55,650 bases of DNA, taken from assembly GCF_003385455.1 (NCBI RefSeq), contig NZ_QNUF01000032.1, positions 1 to 55,650 on the forward strand. Reading direction: 5' to 3'. Both the position numbers and the translations under genes were made by a program. The notes under the pieces were generated by a model. That model saw nothing but the letters and a program-made list of their open reading frames with translations, searched no databases and had not been told where the DNA came from. Positions 42,798 to 50,775 of this stretch are shown here, piece after piece. Source of the stretch: Chryseobacterium rhizosphaerae. Lineage in GTDB: Bacteria > Bacteroidota > Bacteroidia > Flavobacteriales > Weeksellaceae. The first letter of the stretch is position 1; each line of letters starts with the position of its first letter.

Positions 42798-43607
42798 ATG
42801 AAAAAAACATTTACTATTGCAGGATTAATACTGTTTGCTGTAGTGGCACATGCTCAAATCGTTATCAATGAGATCTACGGAGGGAACGAAAATTCCGGGG
42901 CTGTATTAAAAAATAATTATATTGTATTAAAAAATATAGGAAATGTTCCCGTTTCTTTATCCGGAGCTACTATTCAGTATGCCCCTGCAGTAGGAGCATT
43001 TAACCAATATCATACATTACCGGATTTTACCCTGAATCCGGATCAAACCTACCTGATTCAGGAGGCTGGGATTAGCGGTGGGACCATAAATTTGCCAACT
43101 CCGGATTATATTGCCACAACGGTAACCAATTTTGATGCAACTCCTAATCAGTCAAAGGGATTACATATTTCAGGAGTTTCAGGAAAAATTGCATTGGCTG
43201 CCAATAATGTACAGGTTCCCGGACCTATATCATCCAATGTACTGGATTTTGTAGGATATGGCTCCAACGCAGATCAGTTTATGGGTGACGGCCCAGCTCC
43301 GTCTCCAACAATAACAACGGGGATCAAAAGGATAATGGGCAGCAGCAATGACAATCAGGTTGATTTCTCTCTTGAAGGTACTGCAAAGTCCGGTTTTGTA
43401 CAAAATCCATTTATAAAAGGTAATGAAATTGTTTTCGGATCCGAAATTACTGATGTCAAAGTGTATGATACCTTCAGACGTGTCGTGAAAAAAGCCCCTA
43501 CAAAGACGGCCTTAGCTCTCGATATTGCAGAATTACCTAAAGGAACTTATATTGTAACAGGAACAATTAATAATGTCCCTATTTCTCAGAAAATTGTAAG
43601 GGATTAG
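42798..43607 (+). CDS. Type IX secretion cargo protein 3 with lamin-tail-like domain
   Basis: 269 residues: signal peptide MKKTFTIAGLILFAVVAHAQ, then a domain starting IVINEIYGGNENSGAVLKN with NYIVLKNIGNVPVSLSG, the typical start of a lamin tail domain, which is often found in extracellular proteins. The sorting domain (about 200-269) reads DVKVYDTFRRVVKKAP, then IAELPKGTYIVTGTINN and a final IVRD. The usual glycine-glutamine turn is replaced by Arg-Arg, so this tail is more diverged than those of the two neighbours. No enzyme motif is seen. Confidence 0.88.
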   Translation: MKKTFTIAGLILFAVVAHAQIVINEIYGGNENSGAVLKNNYIVLKNIGNVPVSLSGATIQYAPAVGAFNQYHTLPDFTLNPDQTYLIQEAGISGGTINLPTPDYIATTVTNFDATPNQSKGLHISGVSGKIALAANNVQVPGPISSNVLDFVGYGSNADQFMGDGPAPSPTITTGIKRIMGSSNDNQVDFSLEGTAKSGFVQNPFIKGNEIVFGSEITDVKVYDTFRRVVKKAPTKTALALDIAELPKGTYIVTGTINNVPISQKIVRD

Positions 43608-43619
43608 TTTTTTATAGAG

Positions 43620-43652
43620 AAGGCTACCTTAGACTAAGATAGCCTTTTATTT
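43620..43652. terminator. Bidirectional terminator between cargo gene 3 and the M1-like gene
   Basis: AAGGCTAcCTTAG pairs with CTAAGaTAGCCTT around a short loop, with T-runs following; it lies between convergent genes. Confidence 0.8.
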
Positions 43653-43697
43653 TTTTAGTACTTCGTTAATACCCGGCATTAAAAATATAGCCATTGT

Positions 43698-46520
43698 TTA
43701 ATACCAACCTCTTCTGGCAGCATTAATAATGGTCCCCAGATTGAGAACAAGAGTATATCTGATCCGTTTTGCGTAGTCTTTAAATGAAGGTTCAAACCCA
43801 AGAGAAGACTGTATTGGGAAGTAAACTTCAAGGAAATCCGGAATAATTCTTACTTTTATACCGCTGTCCCAGATAAATTTTGTGGGACGGTCTTGATTTT
43901 TATAGATCCCTGCATCAGCATATACATGAAATATTTTCCATACACTGGAATCTACATTGAAGGAAGTAATCCATTTATTAACGGAGCCCGGTATAAATGA
44001 TTTGAACCCTCCATCAGCCAAAATAAATTGCTGAGAAAGGATACCACTGTTGGCACTTTCACCCAAAAGACTGTAGGAAAAAGCATAATTTGAAACCCTT
44101 GAAATTCCGTAATTAAATAAATTATTTCGGGTGTCATTTCTTAAAAAATATCCTGCAAATAGACGTAAACTCAGCTTTTGTTTTGGGGCAAATTCCCATC
44201 TGTAAAAGGCTTCAGCTGTAACTTTATTGAAATCTTCCATTCCCTGTGTGCTGATGCTGAAACTCTTTTCATGAATCATCTGATTGTCACTATAGCCATA
44301 CCCAAAGCTCCATAGGTTATACTTTTTGTAATCATTATTAGCAATCATAACAGGGCTGAGATCTCTGTCGAAATAATTATAAGACATCCCAATGCTTCTG
44401 CTTATGGTACTTCGGGGATCTTTCCTAAAGCTTATATTAGAAAGTACCGATGCTTTTCGGTAGGCCAATCCATAATCATAGTGGAAATAAGATCCGGAAA
44501 CTCCAAAAGTAAGGCTTCGAATGATACTTTCAGCAGGTAGAAAAGAATAGGAGACTGCTCCTGATCCGGTTAGCTTTCCTGTTCCTGAACTGTACATTGG
44601 TGTAAATGAATACAAAAATTTCTGATCAAAGAATGATTGGTTTTTAAGATTGATTCCTAAAAGAAATTTATCGTAGGTATTATTAAAACGTACTCTCGGA
44701 CTGATATAGATCTCATTGTATTCAGGATCCGGAATGTCTTTGATGAGTTTTAGCTTGATTTTTTTAGCATTCGAAAATATACCTTTTGCGTACAGGAAAT
44801 TATCCCTGTAATTTGATTCCGGGAAGCTATAGCCTGTGTTTAAGGTGACTTTATAAATATTATCTGATGCAGGAAGAAATAATTCATTATTATTCTTATT
44901 TTCTTCTGTTTCTATCCAATAGGCTTTTTTCTCTCCCTCCCGGGTTTGGGTTTCCAGTTTTACAGGAATGGGGGCATCTGTATTTTTTGTGATTTTGATA
45001 TGTAGAGAATCGTTCTCTTTTTTTATGTTTTTCAGTTTAAAGTTAACCCTGTTTTTCTGCTTAAGAAAATTGGTGAGGTATCCTGAGGTTTTATCTTTTT
45101 CACTGAGGTCACTCAGAAATTCTTCAGGCTTTATTTTTTTACCGGAATTTTGTGAAATATAATTTTTCACAACCCCATTGAAAGTGTCATTCCCCATTTT
45201 ATCTGCCGAATAATCAAATAGACTTCCTGTTTCAAAGCTGCTGACAGCCATGTCATTAAAGTTACTTAATGAAGAGAAATTGTCGTCAATCTTTTGATCC
45301 AGATTTTGCAGCATGATATATTGGTAAGCCAATCCATACCGATCCAAAAGTTTCACTTTGGATGCGTGAAATATTTTTAAAGGCTTAATTCCGAATAATT
45401 TGGTCTCCGGAAGGGCACCTAAAAGTTTGGTGTCTTTATAGAATTTTTTCAGATACTGAATCTCAAGATAAGATTTTAAACCGTTTTTAAACCAGTGATC
45501 TTTCTCTTTATCGGCAATGATATTCTCATCAAGAATTTTTTTTGTTATGATTCCAAAATAATCAAGATCGGTTTTTTCAGCATCTGTAAATAACTGAAAT
45601 CTGAATTTCCAGAATCTAATATCATTATTCCCGAAAAAGTCTTCCTTAGCTCTGAATTTATCCGAAATGAAAAGAGTCTGTGGAATAAAACCAATTTTAT
45701 CTTTAAGAAATTTCAATTGTAAGGGCAGAAGGAATTCCAGGTTTTGTTTTTCTTCGGGTTTCAGATTGTATCCGAATTTAACCTCAGAACTGAAGCCATC
45801 AACATCAACCTTAATAGAAGGATAACTGTTGGTGGAGATTATAAATTCAGGGTCAGAATCCAGATACCCTTTAAAAGAATTCATCTGAACCTGCGGAAGA
45901 TTACTTTCAATAAAACTATTGACAGGAATATCAAAATTGACGGTCCAAAAAGTATTGAAACTTACAGATTCTTCAATATCACGATATTCTTTCTTAGAAA
46001 TATTGTCCGGATCAAATTGATCCGGAACAATAAAGAAATATTTTAAAGCAGTATTCTGGTCGGCTGTACCATATCCTGTAAATGTTTTATCAGGAAGCTG
46101 TATCCGGTACTGTAATTTCAAAGTAACGGCTTCGCCGGGTTGTAATGCCTCTTTTAGTGGAAGAAATAAATTCTCATCCGAAAGAGCATTGATAGAAATG
46201 GGCTGGTTTTCTGAATTTTTAATATTCAGCTCCAGAAGTTTACCCAGCTGATCAGCTTTTGCAAAGTGCAGATCATTGTTTCTGTCTTCCAGCTTTCTAT
46301 AGACAAGTGAGGTTCCACGTTTATGATAGGCGGAAATCCAGTTCAGGAGTTTTAGGGTTTGAAGCTGTTTGTCAGAATGATTGTAATAAACAATTTCCTG
46401 ATTGACTTCAAGCGTTTTTCTGTCAGCAGACAACTTTGCTTCAATGTATATGCTGTCTTTTTGTGCAGAAACCTGTACAACTCCTAAAAACAAAATAAGG
46501 CAAATCGTGATCTTTTTCAA
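43698..46520 (-). CDS. M1-peptidase-like pseudoenzyme fused to an outer-membrane barrel
   Basis: A protein of 940 residues with signal peptide LKKITICLILFLGVVQVSAQ, starting at TTG 46520 (a -7 element overlaps the longer start). Residues about 20-250 form the beta-rich N-terminal domain of M1 aminopeptidases. The next helical part has WFKNGLKSYLE near 345, where genuine enzymes have W-x-NEGFA-x-Y-x-E; the third zinc-binding Glu is changed, and no HExxH is seen 19 or so residues upstream (the aligned stretch is DYFGIITKKIL). The C-terminal half (about 580-940) is strand-rich with repeated tyrosine/serine patterns and looks like a barrel. A structural or binding role is likely rather than peptidase. 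Confidence 0.8.
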   Translation of the reverse strand: MKKITICLILFLGVVQVSAQKDSIYIEAKLSADRKTLEVNQEIVYYNHSDKQLQTLKLLNWISAYHKRGTSLVYRKLEDRNNDLHFAKADQLGKLLELNIKNSENQPISINALSDENLFLPLKEALQPGEAVTLKLQYRIQLPDKTFTGYGTADQNTALKYFFIVPDQFDPDNISKKEYRDIEESVSFNTFWTVNFDIPVNSFIESNLPQVQMNSFKGYLDSDPEFIISTNSYPSIKVDVDGFSSEVKFGYNLKPEEKQNLEFLLPLQLKFLKDKIGFIPQTLFISDKFRAKEDFFGNNDIRFWKFRFQLFTDAEKTDLDYFGIITKKILDENIIADKEKDHWFKNGLKSYLEIQYLKKFYKDTKLLGALPETKLFGIKPLKIFHASKVKLLDRYGLAYQYIMLQNLDQKIDDNFSSLSNFNDMAVSSFETGSLFDYSADKMGNDTFNGVVKNYISQNSGKKIKPEEFLSDLSEKDKTSGYLTNFLKQKNRVNFKLKNIKKENDSLHIKITKNTDAPIPVKLETQTREGEKKAYWIETEENKNNNELFLPASDNIYKVTLNTGYSFPESNYRDNFLYAKGIFSNAKKIKLKLIKDIPDPEYNEIYISPRVRFNNTYDKFLLGINLKNQSFFDQKFLYSFTPMYSSGTGKLTGSGAVSYSFLPAESIIRSLTFGVSGSYFHYDYGLAYRKASVLSNISFRKDPRSTISRSIGMSYNYFDRDLSPVMIANNDYKKYNLWSFGYGYSDNQMIHEKSFSISTQGMEDFNKVTAEAFYRWEFAPKQKLSLRLFAGYFLRNDTRNNLFNYGISRVSNYAFSYSLLGESANSGILSQQFILADGGFKSFIPGSVNKWITSFNVDSSVWKIFHVYADAGIYKNQDRPTKFIWDSGIKVRIIPDFLEVYFPIQSSLGFEPSFKDYAKRIRYTLVLNLGTIINAARRGWY

Positions 46521-46538
46521 ATATAAGTGATAAAGTAC

Positions 46539-46546
46539 CAAATATA
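46539..46546 (-). promoter_or_regulatory. -7 element of the M1-like gene
   Basis: TATATTTG on the minus strand fits TAnnTTTG. It overlaps the longest-frame start codon at 46541, which favours the TTG at 46520, where the signal peptide begins in the normal way. The leader would be about 12 nt. Confidence 0.5.
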
Positions 46547-46574
46547 ACTTATTTTGTAAATACTTTATAGGATT

Positions 46575-47954
46575 TTAACCCTGAGTTGTCTTTTTTTCCA
46601 AAGAATTAATATAGGCATTCCAACCCTCAGTTTTATAAGTAATCGCTGAAGCTTCCGGATTGTCTGATTTATAAATTCCTCTTCCTACGATGATGAAATC
46701 TGTATGTAAGGTTTTAAATACGTGTTCAGGGGTATTGTACTGCTGGCCTTTACCATCACCCGAATCGGCTAGATTCACTCCAGGGGTGAATAATAAAAGA
46801 TCTTCCGGGATTTTATTCTGGGATACACCACCAATTACATTAGGATGGGATAAAGCTACTTTTAAAGCATCTTCACGATAGCTCGCAGTCGTTAAAGCTC
46901 CTTTAGAAGACATTCCTACGATGGCTACTACTCCTACATTTTTAAAGCAATCCAATGATTCAAATCCCCCGATAACCTGTGATGTCACAAAATCTGCCCA
47001 ATCTGTAATTTTGAAAACTCCACTGGTGAACTGAAGTTCCTGAGTATTTCCGATATCTGCAAATTTTCTGTCTTCCATTAATAAAAACTGATGCTTTTCA
47101 GCAATTGCTTTTAATGGGCTAATTGTTTTTGCATAGTCAAAATCTGAGATGATATCGATATGTGTTTTCAAAGCAATGATATGAGGTCCTACTTTTTCAG
47201 CAAAATCCAATAGTTCCTGTGTTGTCGTAACATCTGCAGAAGCAATAAGGTTAGATTTTTTTGCCAAAGCGGTTTCTAATAATTTCTTTGAAACAGAATG
47301 CTGAGTACTGCTCAGCTTTTGCTCATATGAAGCTCTGGTCTCTTCTTCAAACTGAATATGATTCCCCTGTAGGAAGTCCTGAATTCTTTTTACTTCTTCA
47401 TCAGATAATTCTCCTGTTTCCTGAAGAATAACACATACTTCTGAAATGTTGAAAAGAGTATGTACTCTGTATCCTTTACTTTCCAAAAGTTGTTTTCCTC
47501 CCTGTTCTCTGTCTAAAACCACAACAATATCCGAAACTTTCAGATCTTCCTGCTCGATTTCAGGAATCGTTTCCAGCAAAGATTTTCCTGAAGTAATAAC
47601 ATCCTCCACCAAAAGACAGTTTTGACCTTTCTGATAAATACCTTCAATCAGCTTTTTGGTACCGTAGCTTTTAGCTTCTTTTCTTTTAATAATTAATGGA
47701 ATGTAACTTTCCAATGACATCGCAGTAGCCATCGGAAGTGCAGCATAAGGAACTCCGCAGATTAGATCGAAATTATCTAATGGAAGCATTTCCAATAAGT
47801 AGTTGGCAAGATTTTTTAAAATTTTCGGATCTGAAGCCAAAGGTCTTAAGTCTACATAAAATGGGCTTTCAATACCACTTTTTAAGGTAAACCTACCGAA
47901 TTTGATGATACCCAGCTTGTAACACTCTAAGAAGAATTCTTTTTTACTTTCCAT
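46575..47954 (-). CDS. Bifunctional orotate phosphoribosyltransferase / OMP decarboxylase
   Basis: A 459-residue fusion that carries out the last two steps of UMP synthesis: orotate to OMP, then OMP to UMP. The N-terminal domain (about 1-195) is OPRT, with FTLKSGIESPFYVDLR near 22 and the PRPP motif CLLVEDVITSGKSL near 112. The C-terminal domain (about 210-459) is OMP decarboxylase with the catalytic MEDRKFADIGNTQ near 290. This motif and the OPRT-then-ODC order match eukaryotic UMP synthase rather than the bacterial PyrF form (DLKFHDIPNT). It is a single gene flanked by its own terminator-like hairpin on the upstream side. Confidence 0.95.
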   Translation of the reverse strand: MESKKEFFLECYKLGIIKFGRFTLKSGIESPFYVDLRPLASDPKILKNLANYLLEMLPLDNFDLICGVPYAALPMATAMSLESYIPLIIKRKEAKSYGTKKLIEGIYQKGQNCLLVEDVITSGKSLLETIPEIEQEDLKVSDIVVVLDREQGGKQLLESKGYRVHTLFNISEVCVILQETGELSDEEVKRIQDFLQGNHIQFEEETRASYEQKLSSTQHSVSKKLLETALAKKSNLIASADVTTTQELLDFAEKVGPHIIALKTHIDIISDFDYAKTISPLKAIAEKHQFLLMEDRKFADIGNTQELQFTSGVFKITDWADFVTSQVIGGFESLDCFKNVGVVAIVGMSSKGALTTASYREDALKVALSHPNVIGGVSQNKIPEDLLLFTPGVNLADSGDGKGQQYNTPEHVFKTLHTDFIIVGRGIYKSDNPEASAITYKTEGWNAYINSLEKKTTQG

Positions 47955-48028
47955 TATTTTTTATTAGATATTGCAAATTTAAGGATTTGAAATAAGGCTT
48001 AAAAATTTATCACCTATTTGTAAATAAA

Positions 48029-48052
48029 AAACCACCCTGAAGGATGGTTTTA
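48029..48052 (-). terminator. Terminator of the aroC-DUF1232 unit
   Basis: AAACCACCC pairs with GGATGGTTT around TGAA with one mismatch; the A-run at 48023-48030 gives Ts on the minus strand. It lies 18 bp after the DUF1232 stop. Confidence 0.7.
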
Positions 48053-48069
48053 AAAACTATAATAAACTA

Positions 48070-48411
48070 TTATTTTATAATTTCAGCATCAATAACTTTG
48101 GCTCCGCTATATTTTTGCTCGGCTTCCCAAAGTAAAAATTTATCAACTTCTTTGATGAGCTTGGGGATAGTTAACGATAATACCGCTAAGTCATCCATTA
48201 CTCCAAGTACCGGTATGGCAAATTCAGGAAGAAGGTCGATAGGGGAGATGATATATAAAATTCCGAGTAAAGGAAGAATGATGTCAATGGATTTCATTGG
48301 ATAAACTCCTTTTCTCCACATTTTTACCATTCTGAATATGTCGGGAATCTTTCTCACAAAACCTTTGTGATTGATAGCTTCTTTAGCAATGTTTAACTTT
48401 GAATATTTCAT
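48070..48411 (-). CDS. DUF1232 (YkvA-type) membrane protein
   Basis: A 113-residue protein from 48411 (MKYSKLNIAKEAI); a longer start at 48441 is possible. The defining stretch is the hydrophobic IILPLLGILYIISPIDLLPE followed by FAIPVLGVMDDLAVL, the typical YkvA/DUF1232 signature (P-x-D-L-x-P-D type). The function of the family is unknown, but it is mostly membrane-associated. It is the last gene of a unit with two thioredoxin-fold genes and aroC. Confidence 0.9.
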   Translation of the reverse strand: MKYSKLNIAKEAINHKGFVRKIPDIFRMVKMWRKGVYPMKSIDIILPLLGILYIISPIDLLPEFAIPVLGVMDDLAVLSLTIPKLIKEVDKFLLWEAEQKYSGAKVIDAEIIK

Positions 48412-48497
48412 TTTGTGTTTGGTTTTAAATAAGTTTTTCAACGATGTTAATTTCGCAAATCTTATACCAACAAATTATAAAATTTAGTTAAAAATGA

Positions 48498-49037
48498 TTA
48501 TTTAATAATATTGTCAATGAACTGATGCACAGTCTCTGTGTTCCAATCTCTGTATGCATCTTCTTTAATAATAATCCTCCCTGTTTTATCTAAAAGAAAA
48601 GTGGTAGGAAATACTTTAGGAAGAATTTTTTCAGAAATAGGACTTTGAGCAATATACACAGGAACAGTATAATTATTTTCTTTCAAAAATTTTCTTACGT
48701 CCTCTTCCTTATCATTCATGGCAATAAGGATGAAATCAACATTATCTTTTCTGGAATCATATAGCTTCTGAATAGTAGGCCATTCTTTTCTGCACGGCGG
48801 ACACCATGTTCCCCAGAAGTTCAGAAAAACAGCTTTATTTTTAAAGTTTTTAAGGTTGGTGCTTGGAGCATTAATTCCTTTAAGGTCGATATCATAATCT
48901 TCTTCACTTACATGTACAGCATTTTCAATAGTAGCAATAGGAAAGAACTGATCTTTCATAAAATTCCTTATTCCAGGCACAAAAGCAATGATGCCAATAA
49001 TGACGATGAGTACAATATAAATAATGTTCTTTTTCAT
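48498..49037 (-). CDS. TlpA-like thiol:disulphide oxidoreductase
   Basis: A 179-residue thioredoxin-fold protein attached by an N-terminal helix (KNIIYIVLIVIIGIIAFVPG) with the domain in the periplasm. The active site is FWGTWCPPCRKEWP near residue 74, the classical WCxxC, followed by the cis-proline segment KVFPTTFLLDKTG near 139. It is likely to reduce disulphides, for instance in cytochrome c maturation or periplasmic redox balance. It lies 37 bp after the thioredoxin-like gene. Confidence 0.93.
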   Translation of the reverse strand: MKKNIIYIVLIVIIGIIAFVPGIRNFMKDQFFPIATIENAVHVSEEDYDIDLKGINAPSTNLKNFKNKAVFLNFWGTWCPPCRKEWPTIQKLYDSRKDNVDFILIAMNDKEEDVRKFLKENNYTVPVYIAQSPISEKILPKVFPTTFLLDKTGRIIIKEDAYRDWNTETVHQFIDNIIK

Positions 49038-49074
49038 TTACTATTTTTTACTGTTAATAAGTGTCAGATCTATT

Positions 49075-49638
49075 TTATAATAAATCTAAAATTTCCTGAA
49101 TAGAATCTTTACCTCTGTTTCTTGCATAATAAATCTGCAGATCATTGTAAAAACTGTCTTTTGGATATCCTTCAGGATCAGCTTTATATTTCATAAGCAG
49201 TTCATATCCATATTTTGGACGCGGACCCCATGAATTTTTTACGTTAAAATCTTTATCCAGGATAATTACCTTAGGAATAGACTCTGTTCCATTGGTTAAA
49301 AACTGATTGATCAGGCTTTTATCACTGTCTCTCAGGAAAACTCTGATTTCATTATGGCCTTCAAAAAATTTAAAAAGAGCAGGTACAGTAGCACTTGCAT
49401 CTCCACACCATGCCTCGGAAATAATTAAAATCTTTCCATCGAAATTTTTATCAGCTAATTCCTTCAACTGTTCTTCATCGGGAACATACTTCTTAAGAGT
49501 TCTGTCCATTCTCTGAAGTCCCAGTTCGTAATATTGTTTGTAGTCCGCTTCCTGTTGGTCAGCTGGATTTTCTAATCTTTGTTTTGCAATTTGAAGGTAT
49601 TCTTCAAATGAAATTCCTTTATCCCAGTAATTTTTCAT
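49075..49638 (-). CDS. Thioredoxin-family protein with a single active-site cysteine
   Basis: A 187-residue protein with start at 49638 (MKNYWDKGISFEEY), preferred to the TTG at 49644. The thioredoxin-like core has SEAWCGDASATVPALF near residue 77 in place of WCxxC, so only the first cysteine of the pair is present; a second Cys is not seen anywhere else. The cis-proline loop TESIPKVIILDKD follows. This monothiol type is common in Bacteroidota as 'thioredoxin family protein'. It has no signal peptide, so it is cytosolic. It begins 16 bp after the aroC stop and belongs to the same unit. Confidence 0.88.
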   Translation of the reverse strand: MKNYWDKGISFEEYLQIAKQRLENPADQQEADYKQYYELGLQRMDRTLKKYVPDEEQLKELADKNFDGKILIISEAWCGDASATVPALFKFFEGHNEIRVFLRDSDKSLINQFLTNGTESIPKVIILDKDFNVKNSWGPRPKYGYELLMKYKADPEGYPKDSFYNDLQIYYARNRGKDSIQEILDLL

Positions 49639-49654
49639 TACCAAAAAATTATGT

Positions 49655-50725
49655 TTAAAAATTATTGATATTTCTTGTTTTGTTGATCAAAAAAAGATCA
49701 GCCAATACGAATGCGGCCAGAGCCTCTACTACAGGAACTGCTCTTGGAACCACACATGGATCATGACGTCCTTTTCCTTCTACAATGACAGGGTTTCCTT
49801 CTTTATCTATACTGTCCTGAGGTCTTAAAATAGTGGCTACAGGTTTGAATGCTACACGGAAGTAAATATCCATTCCATTGGAAATTCCACCCTGAATCCC
49901 TCCTGAAAGATTAGATTTTGTAGTGAAATCTGTATTGAAAGCATCATTATGCTCCTTTCCGGTCATTTTTGCCCCACAGAATCCACTGCCATATTCAAAA
50001 CCTTTACACGCATTGATGTTCAGCATTGCTTTTGCCAGTTCTGCCTGAAGTTTTGAAAATATAGGTTCACCAATTCCCACAGGAACATTTTTAATAACAC
50101 AGGTAATGGTTCCACCGATGGTATTGCCTTCTTTTTTGATTTCTTTAATTTTTGAAATCATTTTTTCAGCAGTTTCCGCATCCGGACAACGTACGTCATT
50201 GCTCTCTGTCTGAGAAAAATCCAAGGCCTGATAAGGTTTCTCACAGAAGATATCTCCTACAGAAGAAACGTAAGCATTTATTTCAAGTTCCGGTAGAAGC
50301 TGTTTGGCAAATGCACCCGCAACTACCCAATTCATTGTTTCTCTTGCTGAAGATTTTCCGCCTCCACGATAATCCCTAAACCCAAATTTCTGGTCATAGG
50401 TGAAATCAGCATGACTTGGACGATATGCACCAGCAATATGGTCATAATCTTTTGATTTCTGATTTTCGTTTTCGATGATAAAACCGATTGGCGTACCCGT
50501 TGTTTTTCCGTCAAAAATTCCTGAAAGAAACTTTACTGTGTCACTTTCTTTTCTTTGGGTAACAATAGCAGACTGCCCCGGTTTTCTTCGGTTCAGTTCG
50601 TACTGAACTTTTTCGAGATCTACCGTTAAACCTGCCGGAAAATTATTGATGATACCGCCATAAGCCACTCCGTGACTTTCTCCAAATGTTGTAAGACTAA
50701 GAAGATTACCTAATGTGTTGAACAT
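49655..50725 (-). CDS. aroC: Chorismate synthase
   Basis: Last step of the shikimate pathway: converts EPSP to chorismate using reduced FMN without net redox change. The 356-residue length is typical. Motifs are SLTTFGESHGVAYGGII near residue 9 with the catalytic His, GTPIGFIIENENQ near 77, DFTYDQKFGFRDYRGGGRSS-like DYRGGGKSSARET near 120, and MGxE-like stretch ending CVVPRAVPVVEA near 335. It heads an apparent four-gene unit (aroC, two thioredoxin-fold genes, DUF1232) with gaps of 16 to about 87 bp. Confidence 0.97.
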   Translation of the reverse strand: MFNTLGNLLSLTTFGESHGVAYGGIINNFPAGLTVDLEKVQYELNRRKPGQSAIVTQRKESDTVKFLSGIFDGKTTGTPIGFIIENENQKSKDYDHIAGAYRPSHADFTYDQKFGFRDYRGGGKSSARETMNWVVAGAFAKQLLPELEINAYVSSVGDIFCEKPYQALDFSQTESNDVRCPDAETAEKMISKIKEIKKEGNTIGGTITCVIKNVPVGIGEPIFSKLQAELAKAMLNINACKGFEYGSGFCGAKMTGKEHNDAFNTDFTTKSNLSGGIQGGISNGMDIYFRVAFKPVATILRPQDSIDKEGNPVIVEGKGRHDPCVVPRAVPVVEALAAFVLADLFLINKTRNINNF

Positions 50726-50775
50726 AATACAAAATTACCTTTTTTTCTCCATATAATAAAGTTTCAGTATTTGTT

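Noticed and set aside
48412..48441. Longer start of the DUF1232 gene
   Set aside because: It adds ten mostly basic residues; not excluded, but MKYSKLNIAK looks more likely.
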